Assembly (NCBI GenBank): GCA_964562015.1
Contig: CAZLRH010000037.1
Location: 1 to 23,567, forward strand
Direction: 5' to 3'
DNA from: CAZLRH01 sp964562015
GTDB lineage: Bacteria > Verrucomicrobiota > Verrucomicrobiia > Opitutales > JABDGR01
Length of the DNA stretch: 23,567 nt
Part shown: piece by piece, positions 1-8,057 of the stretch
Position numbering within the stretch: the first letter of the stretch is position 1
How the letters are laid out: each line of letters opens with the position of its first letter
Notes under the pieces: generated by a model
Told to the model about the DNA's origin: nothing
Database searches by the model: none
Seen by the model: only the letters and a program-made list of their open reading frames with translations
Translations under genes and position numbers: made by a program

Positions 1-1509
1 TTTATGTGCGCGAACTGTGGCGTACATCTCCGGAGGGAGTTGATTTTTTAAAACATCAAGATCGTTCCAAGTCTTGATCTTATCCATTTGCTCTACAACG
101 CGAGTCTTTACGTTCGGATGAAGCGGCAAGCCTTTTTGTACGTCCTTGTACGCCTGGTAATCTTCTTCCTTCCAGAAAGCTTGCAGCGCCTTGTTTTCTT
201 CGAAATTATGAACCACTTGCGTCTTCCAGTAATCTTTTGCTTTCTGGTACGCCGCACCAAACTCGGGGGACATCCCCTTGATCGTATCATTCACTTTCGT
301 CTGAAGATTCGAATATAACTTTCCAGCCGCTCCGCCCTGACCAGATTTGCCATAAAGCTCATTCAATGCCTGATCGAGCTCAATGAGTTGTGCACCGGTG
401 ACTTTTTCTTCCGGCTGAGTTCCGTGCTGTAAAAGGTGCGTTGCTTTGCTCCACAAATCCTCTCCTACTTCTTTCGAAACGCCATTTTTTATAGCTTCTT
501 GCAGGTCCTCTAACTTTTTTAAAGCCGTTCTAAATTTAGGATTAATCCCCGCGGATAGCGTGTCCCCTTTGGCGTCTTCAACAAGAGCACCAATGTCTTT
601 CAATAAATCTTTCGCGGGAGCCGCCAGCTTATCTCCTATTGCGCTGGCCTTCTTATAAAGAACGCCGCCGGCTTGTCGCGTAGCGTCGTACATCTTGCTA
701 GTTGCAAGATTGACACTGACCGGCCACATATCGCTAACAGAGGAGCCTTTATCAACCTGCTCCGCGATATTGCTAACCTTGTCCTTGACAGCGGTTTGAA
801 GCTTCTCCCAGACTTCTTGCGGCGTTTCTTTTCCCGTTAGCTTTACGCCTATTTGACTAAGCGTTTTATATAGCGGAGATCCTTCCGTTAAACCGCCTGT
901 AGGCGCTGCGAAAATCTTATTCCCAAGAGCAGAAAGAATGCCGCCTGTTACAGCGCCGATCGGAGTAGCGATTCCTGCGTTTTCTAAACGGTCAGAAATT
1001 TTCTGATCTTCTTTGCTTGTAGGAGCGAGAAAAGAAGACAAGGCTGCTTGAATACCCCCTTGTGACGCAACGGAAGCTATTTTAGATGCGCCTTCCTTTA
1101 AACCAGTTGCCGCCCATGTTGCGGCTTTGCCGAACTTACCGGCAGGCATATACGTAACTGGGTCCCCAAGAATTTCTCCCGCGGTGCCCGCGAGACCGGT
1201 GCCCTTGCCTTGCTCTTCCAAAGCTTGTTCTCTTTTTACAAGCTCTTCATTCGGAGGGAGCCCAAAAGAAAGTTTTCCGTTTGTAAAAACAGGAAAAATA
1301 CCCCCAACCCCCACCTGATTAAGTAACTGATCTACCCCGGTGCCGCGTTCAAGAAAGCCCCGTTTTACACCCTCAAGAACACCCGACTTTTGCGTTTCCT
1401 CGGGAGGTGCTTTGTCTGAAGACTCAGCGAGCAAGTCTTTAGGCTCCGCTTTGCCGAGCAGATCTTTACCTCCTGACGAGGCCCCTTCAGCGAGTAAATC
1501 TACGGGCAT
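1..1509 (-). CDS. putative DNA-ejection / internal virion protein, C-terminus cut by window edge
   Basis: A minus-strand frame starts at ATG 1509 and stays open to base 1, giving 503 residues with the C-terminus outside the window. The ATG overlaps the upstream stop (TAATG), and a GGGGA Shine-Dalgarno lies upstream. The protein begins MPVDLLAEGASSGGKDLLGK. It has Ala/Gly-rich stretches near residues 100-180 (for example VTGGILSALGNKI) and a long Lys/Glu-rich, probably helical, second half. I see no enzyme motif and no lysozyme or transglycosylase signature in the visible part. It is the third large protein after the hub and acetyltransferase. Podoviruses of the P22 and T7 types place internal ejection proteins there, so the role is inferred from position and composition. 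It could instead be another structural protein. Confidence 0.72.
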   Translation of the reverse strand, partial: MPVDLLAEGASSGGKDLLGKAEPKDLLAESSDKAPPEETQKSGVLEGVKRGFLERGTGVDQLLNQVGVGGIFPVFTNGKLSFGLPPNEELVKREQALEEQGKGTGLAGTAGEILGDPVTYMPAGKFGKAATWAATGLKEGASKIASVASQGGIQAALSSFLAPTSKEDQKISDRLENAGIATPIGAVTGGILSALGNKIFAAPTGGLTEGSPLYKTLSQIGVKLTGKETPQEVWEKLQTAVKDKVSNIAEQVDKGSSVSDMWPVSVNLATSKMYDATRQAGGVLYKKASAIGDKLAAPAKDLLKDIGALVEDAKGDTLSAGINPKFRTALKKLEDLQEAIKNGVSKEVGEDLWSKATHLLQHGTQPEEKVTGAQLIELDQALNELYGKSGQGGAAGKLYSNLQTKVNDTIKGMSPEFGAAYQKAKDYWKTQVVHNFEENKALQAFWKEEDYQAYKDVQKGLPLHPNVKTRVVEQMDKIKTWNDLDVLKNQLPPEMYATVRAHK

Positions 1510-2975
1510 TACTCTATCCCCAGTTTTTTCTTAACTTCATCCACCGTCATGTTATGCAGCTTCGCCGTGTGCTCTAGGTCTTCCTGCGAAGGCGCAGCCT
1601 TGTTTTCTACTGACGAGCCCCCCGCGGCGGTATCCAAAGTCTTTTCAATACCTTCTTCAACATTTCCACGCTCTTTTGCCACAGCGTCCTTGAAACCTTC
1701 GAGAGACCGCACGCCCATGTTGTCCTGAAGAATTTTTAAGGCCTCTTCATCGCTATGAACGGTAATGGCGCCACGACCGATGAACTGCGCGTAGTCTGTT
1801 GTCACCGCGCGAAGCTGCGTACTGAAATTCTCAAGATCTTTGTTGCTTCCATGTTTCTTGATCGTATTGTAAACCGTATTGATATCCGTAGAAGCCTTTA
1901 GCCCAACCTTCTTAGCCGCCTCGATCATAGACGGAATAGAACTATCGAGAATGTTAGACGCCAAACGCACCTTTATCGTCGTCGTTCCGGCGGCGCGAGA
2001 AGCGGAAGTTTTTTGTACGAGGCCCATCTGCTGCTTTACTTGATCGTCGTTAGGATACTTCTTCGCGTACGCGTTCATTACCGCGTCGCGGTTGGGATTC
2101 TTTGCGCTGAGTCCGGGTGTGACTTCTGAGAGTTTTCTTCCTTGGTGCATCGCCTCTACCGCGGAACTTATGGCCTCATTCGACCAAGTGACTTGCCCCT
2201 GCGTCTCCCCACCTTTTGTCGCGGTATTAGCAAGGTCTTTTATCGCCTTGGCATAGTCTAATTGCGTTATTTTACCCGCCTTTAGCTCCTCATCAAGTTG
2301 TATTTTTCCTTCTAAATACGCCAAACGCTTTTCATGTCCCTCTTGAACCTTATTCGCTGTCTCCTGTGCTTTCTGCCGCGCGGCTTCCGATTTAGCCAGC
2401 AAGTCTTCAATTATCGCTGGATTGCGCGATGCAAGAAGCTGCATCATGTTGTCATCTTTAAAAGCTGCGGCGTTAGCGCGCAGCTCCGCAATACGTTCAT
2501 CGACGCTTTTATTTTTGGCGTTTAGAATGTCTTTGTATGTATCATTTTGGTAACTAAAAAGCTTCAAGGCGTTTTCATTCTTCGTTTTCCACGTATCGTA
2601 ATTCTTTTTATACGCTTCTACATCCCCAGCTTTTAACGCCCCTAAGACCCCCGCGGCGGCGTTCATTGCCCCCGTCGCCCCGTGTCTAGCAAACGCGGAG
2701 CTAAGAGCCCCTATAATTCCAATAGCAGAAACATACCCGCGAGTAGGCGAATCAGATTCCTCCATCTTCGGTTCGGGAAGAAGCTCTGGATATTTCGGCC
2801 TGTCCTTCACCGCGGCGTCTCTTTCTGTCACGGCTTCATCTACCCGGGCTTGATCCTCTTTTATCTGTTGCCCCGCGCTAGTAGGTAAAAGAGCGTCCTT
2901 CGGAGCTCCCTTGTTCAACTCAGAAGTTTTTACAGGCAGCGTAGTAGACAAAGCTGTTTCTATGGAATCCGTCAC
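1509..2975 (-). CDS. putative ejection / internal virion protein (488 aa, GTG start)
   Basis: The gene encodes 488 residues. The start is GTG at 2975, overlapping the upstream stop as GTGA. Residues 1-75 are polar and disordered-looking (MTDSIETALSTTLP...). A short hydrophobic Gly/Ala segment at about 79-116 (GYVSAIGIIGALSSAFARHG...) follows. Then comes a long charged, coiled-coil-like region at about 120-250 (AELRANAAAFKDDNM, EAARQKAQETANKVQEG). The C-terminus is acidic and ends VDEVKKKLGIE. I recognise no catalytic motif. One hydrophobic patch next to long helices fits proteins stored in the capsid and ejected to form a conduit in the host envelope. That role is inferred from architecture and from its place between two similar large proteins. 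Confidence 0.75.
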   Translation of the reverse strand: MTDSIETALSTTLPVKTSELNKGAPKDALLPTSAGQQIKEDQARVDEAVTERDAAVKDRPKYPELLPEPKMEESDSPTRGYVSAIGIIGALSSAFARHGATGAMNAAAGVLGALKAGDVEAYKKNYDTWKTKNENALKLFSYQNDTYKDILNAKNKSVDERIAELRANAAAFKDDNMMQLLASRNPAIIEDLLAKSEAARQKAQETANKVQEGHEKRLAYLEGKIQLDEELKAGKITQLDYAKAIKDLANTATKGGETQGQVTWSNEAISSAVEAMHQGRKLSEVTPGLSAKNPNRDAVMNAYAKKYPNDDQVKQQMGLVQKTSASRAAGTTTIKVRLASNILDSSIPSMIEAAKKVGLKASTDINTVYNTIKKHGSNKDLENFSTQLRAVTTDYAQFIGRGAITVHSDEEALKILQDNMGVRSLEGFKDAVAKERGNVEEGIEKTLDTAAGGSSVENKAAPSQEDLEHTAKLHNMTVDEVKKKLGIE

Positions 2976-4450
2976 TGCGCACTCCTCGTTCCGCTCATCA
3001 TACCCGCGAGATTAGTAAAGGCCGATGAGTAAGCCTGATCACTCGATAAAGCCCCCTTCATAATTTCTTCGTATATCTGCGAGGACATCTGAAGTTCTGT
3101 AGCGCCGGACTGCAGGAGCTGTATCGCCATATTCGTGCCCTGTACCTGTGCCGTCATCTGTGCGTTTTGAATTTCCTGTTGCTCCGCGGAAGAACCACTC
3201 ATGCCCATGGCGGCATACCTACTCTTAATCGAAGCAATAGCGGCCTTCGTCGCTTGCGTGATGCCCGCTTGCGCCCCCGCCGGGAGCGTGCCGGAAGACA
3301 GATAGCTCATGTTCTGCGTCGCCGTGTCGTTTAACTTCCTTGCTTGCTCTGTCAACGCGCTTTGTTCTTTAGAAGCGCCGCCACCTATGACATCCGTCGC
3401 AAGCCCTCCTAAAGCGGCAACAAGTCCTGCATTTGAACTCAGAGCCTTGCCAACGTTGCTGAAAGAAGGCTCATCGAACGCCTTCATAATAGAGTTTTCG
3501 GCGGGTGCCGCGGAAGCCGTCAGTTTTGACGCACTGGCTGCTGTTGGCCCTTGCCCGATATTCGTGGCCCCCGTGTCGGGGGTTCCTGACAAGAAGCTTT
3601 TCACCGCTGAAGACGCCGCGCCAGAGTCCCCTCCTCCTCCAGAAGAGAAAAGACCCCCCGTTGCGCCGCCCGTGTCGCCCCCCGTAGAAGACGCCGCGGT
3701 AGAAAAGGCGCTATCCCATTTGCTTCCTCCTGCGGAAGGAGCTGAACCAAAAGATTCTTGAAGACCCTGTTGAATACCCTGCGAACCCGGAGCCTGCCCC
3801 CCGGTAGAAAAACCTCCCGTATCACCCCCAGCCGTAAAGCCTCCTACGTCCCCGCCTGTGGAAACGCCCTCTCCTACATTCCCCGCGGGTGTTACGTTCG
3901 CAGCACTGACTCCGCTGTCGACAGAAGGCGTAAAAGTTGTTTGCCCCGGATATTCTGCATAGGTCTGTATGTCCCCACCGACGCCGGCCGGAGCTGGTGT
4001 TGCTCCTGAAACACCGCCGGTTGCAGATGTCGCGCCCGAAGTCGTTGATCCTGGCGTACTTGGAAGATTGTTTCCTTGTATCGCCCCGCCAACGCCTCCT
4101 ATAGCCGCTCCCGTGCCGATGTCCGATCCTGTTAATGCCGCGCCGCCCGCACCCATTCCCGCGCCTATTAAGCCTCCCCCGATAGTGTCGCCGACGCCTA
4201 ACGCCGCGCCTACGATAGGCGCTCCATAAGACACCGTACCTCCTGTTACCCCGCCTAAAGCAGCGCCTTCAAGTCCTCCCGTGAGAGCCCCGCCGATGCC
4301 ATTTTTAAGACCCCCGCTGATCGCCCCTGCGGCTCCGCCTAGCTCCACTCCGGTTAAAAGACCAGAAGCCACTGTTGCCGCGACGGTAGCCTCCATGCCC
4401 GCCGACACTAATGCCGCCGTTATCATTTCTCCAATTCCGCAATCAGGCAT
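2972..4450 (-). CDS. Ala/Gly/Ser-rich ejection-type virion protein (P22 gp7 / T7 gp14-like role)
   Basis: This is a 492-residue protein with an AAGGGG Shine-Dalgarno ahead of ATG 4450. Residues about 9-125 are almost wholly small and hydrophobic, with glycine-zipper spacing (AALGVGDTIGGGLIGAGMGAG), and are membrane-active in appearance. Residues about 125-330 are a low-complexity Gly/Ser/Thr/Pro linker. The C-terminal roughly 130 residues are helical and contain KSRYAAMGMSGSSAEQQEI. I know a close variant of that signature from podovirus internal or DNA-transfer proteins encoded after the tail hub. Together these suggest a protein ejected into the host envelope with the DNA. It lies one base after the GNAT gene. 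The assignment to a specific known family is by resemblance only. Confidence 0.75.
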   Translation of the reverse strand: MPDCGIGEMITAALVSAGMEATVAATVASGLLTGVELGGAAGAISGGLKNGIGGALTGGLEGAALGGVTGGTVSYGAPIVGAALGVGDTIGGGLIGAGMGAGGAALTGSDIGTGAAIGGVGGAIQGNNLPSTPGSTTSGATSATGGVSGATPAPAGVGGDIQTYAEYPGQTTFTPSVDSGVSAANVTPAGNVGEGVSTGGDVGGFTAGGDTGGFSTGGQAPGSQGIQQGLQESFGSAPSAGGSKWDSAFSTAASSTGGDTGGATGGLFSSGGGGDSGAASSAVKSFLSGTPDTGATNIGQGPTAASASKLTASAAPAENSIMKAFDEPSFSNVGKALSSNAGLVAALGGLATDVIGGGASKEQSALTEQARKLNDTATQNMSYLSSGTLPAGAQAGITQATKAAIASIKSRYAAMGMSGSSAEQQEIQNAQMTAQVQGTNMAIQLLQSGATELQMSSQIYEEIMKGALSSDQAYSSAFTNLAGMMSGTRSAQ

Positions 4451-4451
4451 T

Positions 4452-4934
4452 TTATGCCCCTTTCAACTGTTTAGTGTGCCGATGCTCGCTACATTCATAA
4501 CCCACTAGCGCCAACAATTCCCCGGGGCGCTTGTTTCTCAAAATTTTGATAGATATCGCGTTCTCTCGACAGCCTTTCTCTTCCGCTAACTTCTCTGCTG
4601 CTTTTAACAGATTAATCCCTATTCGACCTTTTCGATACTCTTTTTTAACAAACCAACCCATATCTTGCCCTGTTTTTAGCGCTTTTGTAGTCAAACTAGG
4701 CACAAGCATAATAGCGTAATACCCTAGGATTTCCTCTCCCGCGAAGGCCCCTATGAACCCTCCCAACCCCATGCGCTCCATGTTGTGAAGCAACGTCCAG
4801 TTTAACGCAAATTCTTCCTCCGGAAACTTACGCTGCACCTCTTCCCAGTGCTCCTGGATTATAGCTTCAAATTTCTCCTTTATGCCTTCTTCCAGCAGGG
4901 AGAAACTTCTGATTATGTACGAAGGTGTCGTCAT
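4452..4934 (-). CDS. GNAT-family N-acetyltransferase-like protein
   Basis: A 160-residue protein of GNAT length and layout. The central strand (EEILGYYAIMLV, about 67-78) is followed by GWFVKKEYRKGRIGINLLKA (about 93-112). There, RKGRIG occupies the place of the acetyl-CoA pyrophosphate-binding loop (Q/R-x-x-G-x-G/A), followed by the usual helix (AAEKLAEEKG). A final strand and the LVGYE turn complete the fold. GNAT enzymes transfer acetyl from acetyl-CoA to amines, but the substrate here is unknown. The gene overlaps the upstream stop as ATGA and is one base from the ejection-type gene, so it is co-translated with virion proteins. It may be a catalyst or a GNAT fold reused as a structural protein. 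The fold assignment is good and the function is open. Confidence 0.75.
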   Translation of the reverse strand: MTTPSYIIRSFSLLEEGIKEKFEAIIQEHWEEVQRKFPEEEFALNWTLLHNMERMGLGGFIGAFAGEEILGYYAIMLVPSLTTKALKTGQDMGWFVKKEYRKGRIGINLLKAAEKLAEEKGCRENAISIKILRNKRPGELLALVGYECSEHRHTKQLKGA

Positions 4935-5491
4935 ATTCCCAACTTGCTGTGCGCGTTATTATGCTCTTGGTAGTTACTATAAATCCAAGCTTGTATCTTA
5001 TTCGGATTTTCTAAATCTAGCTCGCTAAGGTCGATACTTTGAAGACCAAGAGCTCCGTTCATTTCAGTATGCGTCTGAGAGTGCCGCCAAAGGAAATCTG
5101 TAGGAACTTGAAAATTTATAGGATCGAGCGGATATACCGGTAGCGAAGTCCACGGGTTCACGGTAATCGTAGCCGTAGCTCCGTTTCCGCCGCCGCCGAC
5201 GATGCTAATGCCTTCCGATCTATAACCTGAACCCTCGGCCATAAGTGTTAAGCTCTTTATTACCCCACCTTGTATAGAGACGTTAAACGTCGCACCCGAT
5301 CCGTTGCTATCCAAGACGATGCTTGGGATTGCGGTGTATCCCGAACCACCATTAGTTAAGGTAACACCTGTCACGTTACCAGTGGTAGCGCGTATGCGTT
5401 GAATAATCGCAAGATGATCTTGCGCGTCGTCAAAAGACCACCGCAGCCAATCTTCAGGCTTCGTAGGCGTGTTGAGTAGCGCAGCCAGCAT
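4931..5491 (-). CDS. small virion-associated protein carrying two inserted Gly-rich repeats
   Basis: The gene encodes 186 residues. The flanks are a helical N-terminal part (residues 1-38, DWLRWSFDDAQDHLAIIQRI) and a C-terminal part (about 114-186). The C-terminal part contains YPLDPINFQVPTDFLWRHSQ, THTEMNGALGL and QEHNNAHSKLGI. These flanks resemble small conserved proteins I associate with podovirus tail regions, in which the two parts are joined directly. Between them, at about 39-113, sit two Gly-rich repeats (GSGYTAIPSI and GSGYRSEGISI) of the type also found in the hub and in the capsid-proximal protein. The start follows the previous stop as TAGGATG. The function is unknown, though virion incorporation is likely from context. 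Confidence 0.75.
   Translation of the reverse strand: MLAALLNTPTKPEDWLRWSFDDAQDHLAIIQRIRATTGNVTGVTLTNGGSGYTAIPSIVLDSNGSGATFNVSIQGGVIKSLTLMAEGSGYRSEGISIVGGGGNGATATITVNPWTSLPVYPLDPINFQVPTDFLWRHSQTHTEMNGALGLQSIDLSELDLENPNKIQAWIYSNYQEHNNAHSKLGI
5153..5377 (-). repeat. two Gly-rich beta-type repeats inside the 186-aa protein
   Basis: Codons about 39-113 encode two units spaced 38 residues apart. Each has a hydrophobic strand, then G-S-G-Y, then a short strand, a glycine stretch with GATA/GATF, and another strand. They match the repeats at 6851-7546 and 9159-9707 in pattern. Confidence 0.7.
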
Positions 5492-5492
5492 C

Positions 5493-5744
5493 CTAGTTCC
5501 CCGACATGTCTCCAGAGAAAGGCTCGTTTTTCGTCCAACGATCGGTATTTACGTTGTACACTGTCATTTGTTGCCGGCAGTCTTCCCGCGAAGTCCCGTT
5601 AGGAGTCTGCACCATAAGCCCCGCGGGATTTTCTCCTTCCGCGACAAGATGCGCAAATTTCCCAGACTTTCGTGTTTTTCCCGCTTTTTCAAGAACCCCG
5701 TTATCGAGGCTTTGCGGATAGTACCCGCCTGTCGTTCTCATCAT
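5493..5744 (-). CDS. hypothetical small tail-region protein (83 aa)
   Basis: An 83-residue polar protein beginning with two methionines (MMRTTGGYYPQSLDNG). AGGAG lies seven bases before the first ATG, so the first is chosen. It has no membrane segment, cysteine cluster or motif that I recognise; there is a single Cys in REDCRQQM. It sits 2 bases after the hub-like gene and 1 base before the 186-aa gene, so it is a coupled member of the tail block. It could be a small virion component or an assembly factor. Position supports that it is real, but no function can be assigned. Confidence 0.65.
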   Translation of the reverse strand: MMRTTGGYYPQSLDNGVLEKAGKTRKSGKFAHLVAEGENPAGLMVQTPNGTSREDCRQQMTVYNVNTDRWTKNEPFSGDMSGN

Positions 5745-5746
5745 GG

Positions 5747-8056
5747 CTATTCTCCTTGAAACCCGTTTAAGTTGCTGCTCCCAAACAAACCTTCCAAATC
5801 AGTATAGCCCAATATCAGATGATTGAGCGAAAAATCTGGCGAGGTAGAAGTCATCGTAACCCCTAAATTTACGCCTACCACATCCCCGCTTTCCATTGGA
5901 AAAACAGGCGATTGTCGCGGAGAAGAAGGTGTCTGCGCCGGGAAAGATACCACGTTAGGCGGCGTAAAAGATCCTATCTCGCAATCCACGGTAGTTGAAA
6001 AAACAATCCCCGTTCCTGTTGCCGTCAGATCCGTAGCTTGCACGTAAAGCCCGCGCGCTTGTTTTAAAACCATGCCCGTTTGCGCGCCATACAACTTTGT
6101 GGAAAAAATCTTTGGTAAAGACGAAGAGGGCGTTGCAAAAAGAGGATACAAAGATGTTCCGTCCGTCCCCCACGCCGTTATGTCGCTGTTTACTTCTTGC
6201 GAGCCTATGAAAATTAGAGAGACCGACTGGCTAACAACAAACCACTCTTTTTCATTCCAAGCAAGCATCACCGTCCGCGGCGCGTCCGTGTATAAATCGC
6301 GTATTGTTAAAAGCATCAAAGCAATCTTTTGACTGTATATGTTCGCTACCGCGCCGCTAGGGGTTACGCCGCCGGCGTCAGGGAGAACCGCGCGCGTAAA
6401 AAGGTTATCCATTTTCCCACTTATCTTCGTTACGGAGCCCCCGTATAAACCATAAACACCGAGCGGATTTGCAACGAGAAGCGTACGAGAAAAGTCAATA
6501 ACAGTATCCCGCCAAGACGTTCCAACCTGCGGGTCCGTGTTCTGATAATTGAATGTCGTCGTCGAAGTCGATCCCGACGTTTGGACGTTAGAAATAACGT
6601 CGATAGAACTGTCTCCAAAAGGATACAGGTATCCGTTTAACTGCTTGATATTGGTGTACTGATATCGCAGGAAAGAGTCTGTCGACGTGTAAGTTACACC
6701 CCCATCGGACGTAGCAAAATCCGTTAAAGACCCAGGCGCCGAAACAAGAAACGTGCCCCCATTCTCTTCATTGCCTGTCTGATTCGGATATGGGAGCCAC
6801 ACCCTTTGCATGTACGTTTCTATGGCTGCACCGCTCACGCCATAGGGCATTAAAGTTCCCGTCGCAGCTGCAGCGTTGTTGTATCCAGAAGACACAACGA
6901 TCGTTGGCGCCGACGTGTACCCAGACCCGTTCGTCACCATCGTAACAGAAGATATAGCTCCAGAAGTTAAAACTGCGGTTCCTGTCGCTCCCGTTCCCCC
7001 GCCGCCTTCAAAAGTGATTGTCGGCGTCGACGTGAAGCCCGTCCCGCCGTTCGTCACCGTAACGGAAGCTACTGTTCCTGGGGTAAGAGAAGCCACCCCA
7101 ACTGCGCCAACGCCCCCACCAAGCGGGAAGGAAATTGAGGGGGATCCTGTATACCCGCTCCCTCCAGAAGTAAGAGACAAGCTTACAATCTTACCTCCGG
7201 CTACAGTATATGTTCCCGCTGCCCCGCCTCCGCCTCCGCCCGAAAAGGTAATGGCATACGTTCCTGTTGTGAAACCGCTACCTGGAGATACCAACTGAAG
7301 ACTGGCAACAACACCTACCGCCAAAACGGCAGTAAGAATTGCGCTTGAATCGGAACCCCCTCCCGAAAAAGCAAACTGAACTATGTCCCCGGGTAAATAC
7401 CCCGTTCCGGCGTTTGTAATTTTTACATTGACCACGGAGCCGTTCGATATCGTTGCGACGGCCGTAGCACCGTGTCCGCTACCCCCGAACGCTGTTATAG
7501 ACGGCGTTGACGAGTACCCGGCGCCGCCTGACGTCAGAGTTACTCCCGGGCCTAAACTCCCTGCTTGATATAAAAGCGTTCCGTCCCACACCCAATAGGA
7601 GTTAGAAGTTATGTTGTTTGAAATAAGAAGGTACAGAGAACCCCACTGACAGCAAGCGGGAAGTTGCCCTCCAGTATAAAAAGTATTTGCGTTTGCTGAC
7701 ACAACCGTTTGTGCTTGCGTGACTGAATCAACTTGCACCGCCGTGCCATCGCTCAGAAAAACAATCACGTAGTTCGTGGCGCCTAGATTATAAAAGTAGA
7801 AATAAACGATCGTTTTGCCATTCGGCACTGTGTAAAGAGCCGCGCCTTTATCCCATACCGTTCGCAAGTTGCCATTGCCGACACGGATGTAATTCTCTAA
7901 GTTGTAGAACTCGTTTTCTTCCAGTGCTGTGCGCGCGGATTGCTGATCCATGCTTCCGAAGGGAAAAGGACTGAACACCTTATACCCGGCCGGGAAGCCC
8001 ATTGCTTCCGCCGCTTTTGCCGATAATTGCTGGTACTGTGAATCCGGATTAGGCAT
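5747..8056 (-). CDS. large tail hub / DNA-stabilisation-like protein with six inserted Gly-rich repeats
   Basis: A 769-residue protein in the position of the P22 gp10-type hub, next after the adaptor. The N-terminal domain (1-170) has repeating short strands (KTIVYFYFYNLG, NYVIVFLSDG, YWVWDGTLLYQAG), like propeller or jelly-roll stabilisation proteins. Residues about 171-402 are six tandem repeats centred on GAGYSSTPSI (178), GTGYLPGDIV (217), GSGFTTGTYAI (259), GSGYTGSPSI (299), GTGFTSTPTI (338) and GSGYTSAPTI (377), with a 39-42 residue period. The C-terminal domain (about 403-769) returns to propeller-like sequence (TAWGTDGTSLYPLF, MLAWNEKEWFVVS). P22 gp10 is about 470 residues, so the repeats explain much of the extra length. 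The hub role is inferred from position and composition. Some sort of tail or receptor-binding protein is an alternative. Confidence 0.75.
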   Translation of the reverse strand: MPNPDSQYQQLSAKAAEAMGFPAGYKVFSPFPFGSMDQQSARTALEENEFYNLENYIRVGNGNLRTVWDKGAALYTVPNGKTIVYFYFYNLGATNYVIVFLSDGTAVQVDSVTQAQTVVSANANTFYTGGQLPACCQWGSLYLLISNNITSNSYWVWDGTLLYQAGSLGPGVTLTSGGAGYSSTPSITAFGGSGHGATAVATISNGSVVNVKITNAGTGYLPGDIVQFAFSGGGSDSSAILTAVLAVGVVASLQLVSPGSGFTTGTYAITFSGGGGGGAAGTYTVAGGKIVSLSLTSGGSGYTGSPSISFPLGGGVGAVGVASLTPGTVASVTVTNGGTGFTSTPTITFEGGGGTGATGTAVLTSGAISSVTMVTNGSGYTSAPTIVVSSGYNNAAAATGTLMPYGVSGAAIETYMQRVWLPYPNQTGNEENGGTFLVSAPGSLTDFATSDGGVTYTSTDSFLRYQYTNIKQLNGYLYPFGDSSIDVISNVQTSGSTSTTTFNYQNTDPQVGTSWRDTVIDFSRTLLVANPLGVYGLYGGSVTKISGKMDNLFTRAVLPDAGGVTPSGAVANIYSQKIALMLLTIRDLYTDAPRTVMLAWNEKEWFVVSQSVSLIFIGSQEVNSDITAWGTDGTSLYPLFATPSSSLPKIFSTKLYGAQTGMVLKQARGLYVQATDLTATGTGIVFSTTVDCEIGSFTPPNVVSFPAQTPSSPRQSPVFPMESGDVVGVNLGVTMTSTSPDFSLNHLILGYTDLEGLFGSSNLNGFQGE
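6851..7546 (-). repeat. six tandem ~40-residue Gly-rich repeats in the hub-like protein
   Basis: Codons about 171-402 encode six units, each with a G-x-G-[YF] turn, usually followed by T/S and P, then a strand ending in a glycine run (GGGGTGATG, GGSGHGATA) and a further strand (SSVTMVTNG). Starts of the turn are at residues 178, 217, 259, 299, 338 and 377. The units are diverged at DNA level, so they are protein repeats rather than recent DNA duplications. Confidence 0.8.
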
Positions 8057-8057
8057 T

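Noticed and set aside
3309..3761. 150-codon plus-strand frame (and others at 3969-4229, 6876-7298).
   Set aside because: These are antisense to Ala/Gly/Ser-rich coding sequence, where the complementary strand rarely has stops. Their Pro/Ala/Val-rich products reflect this.
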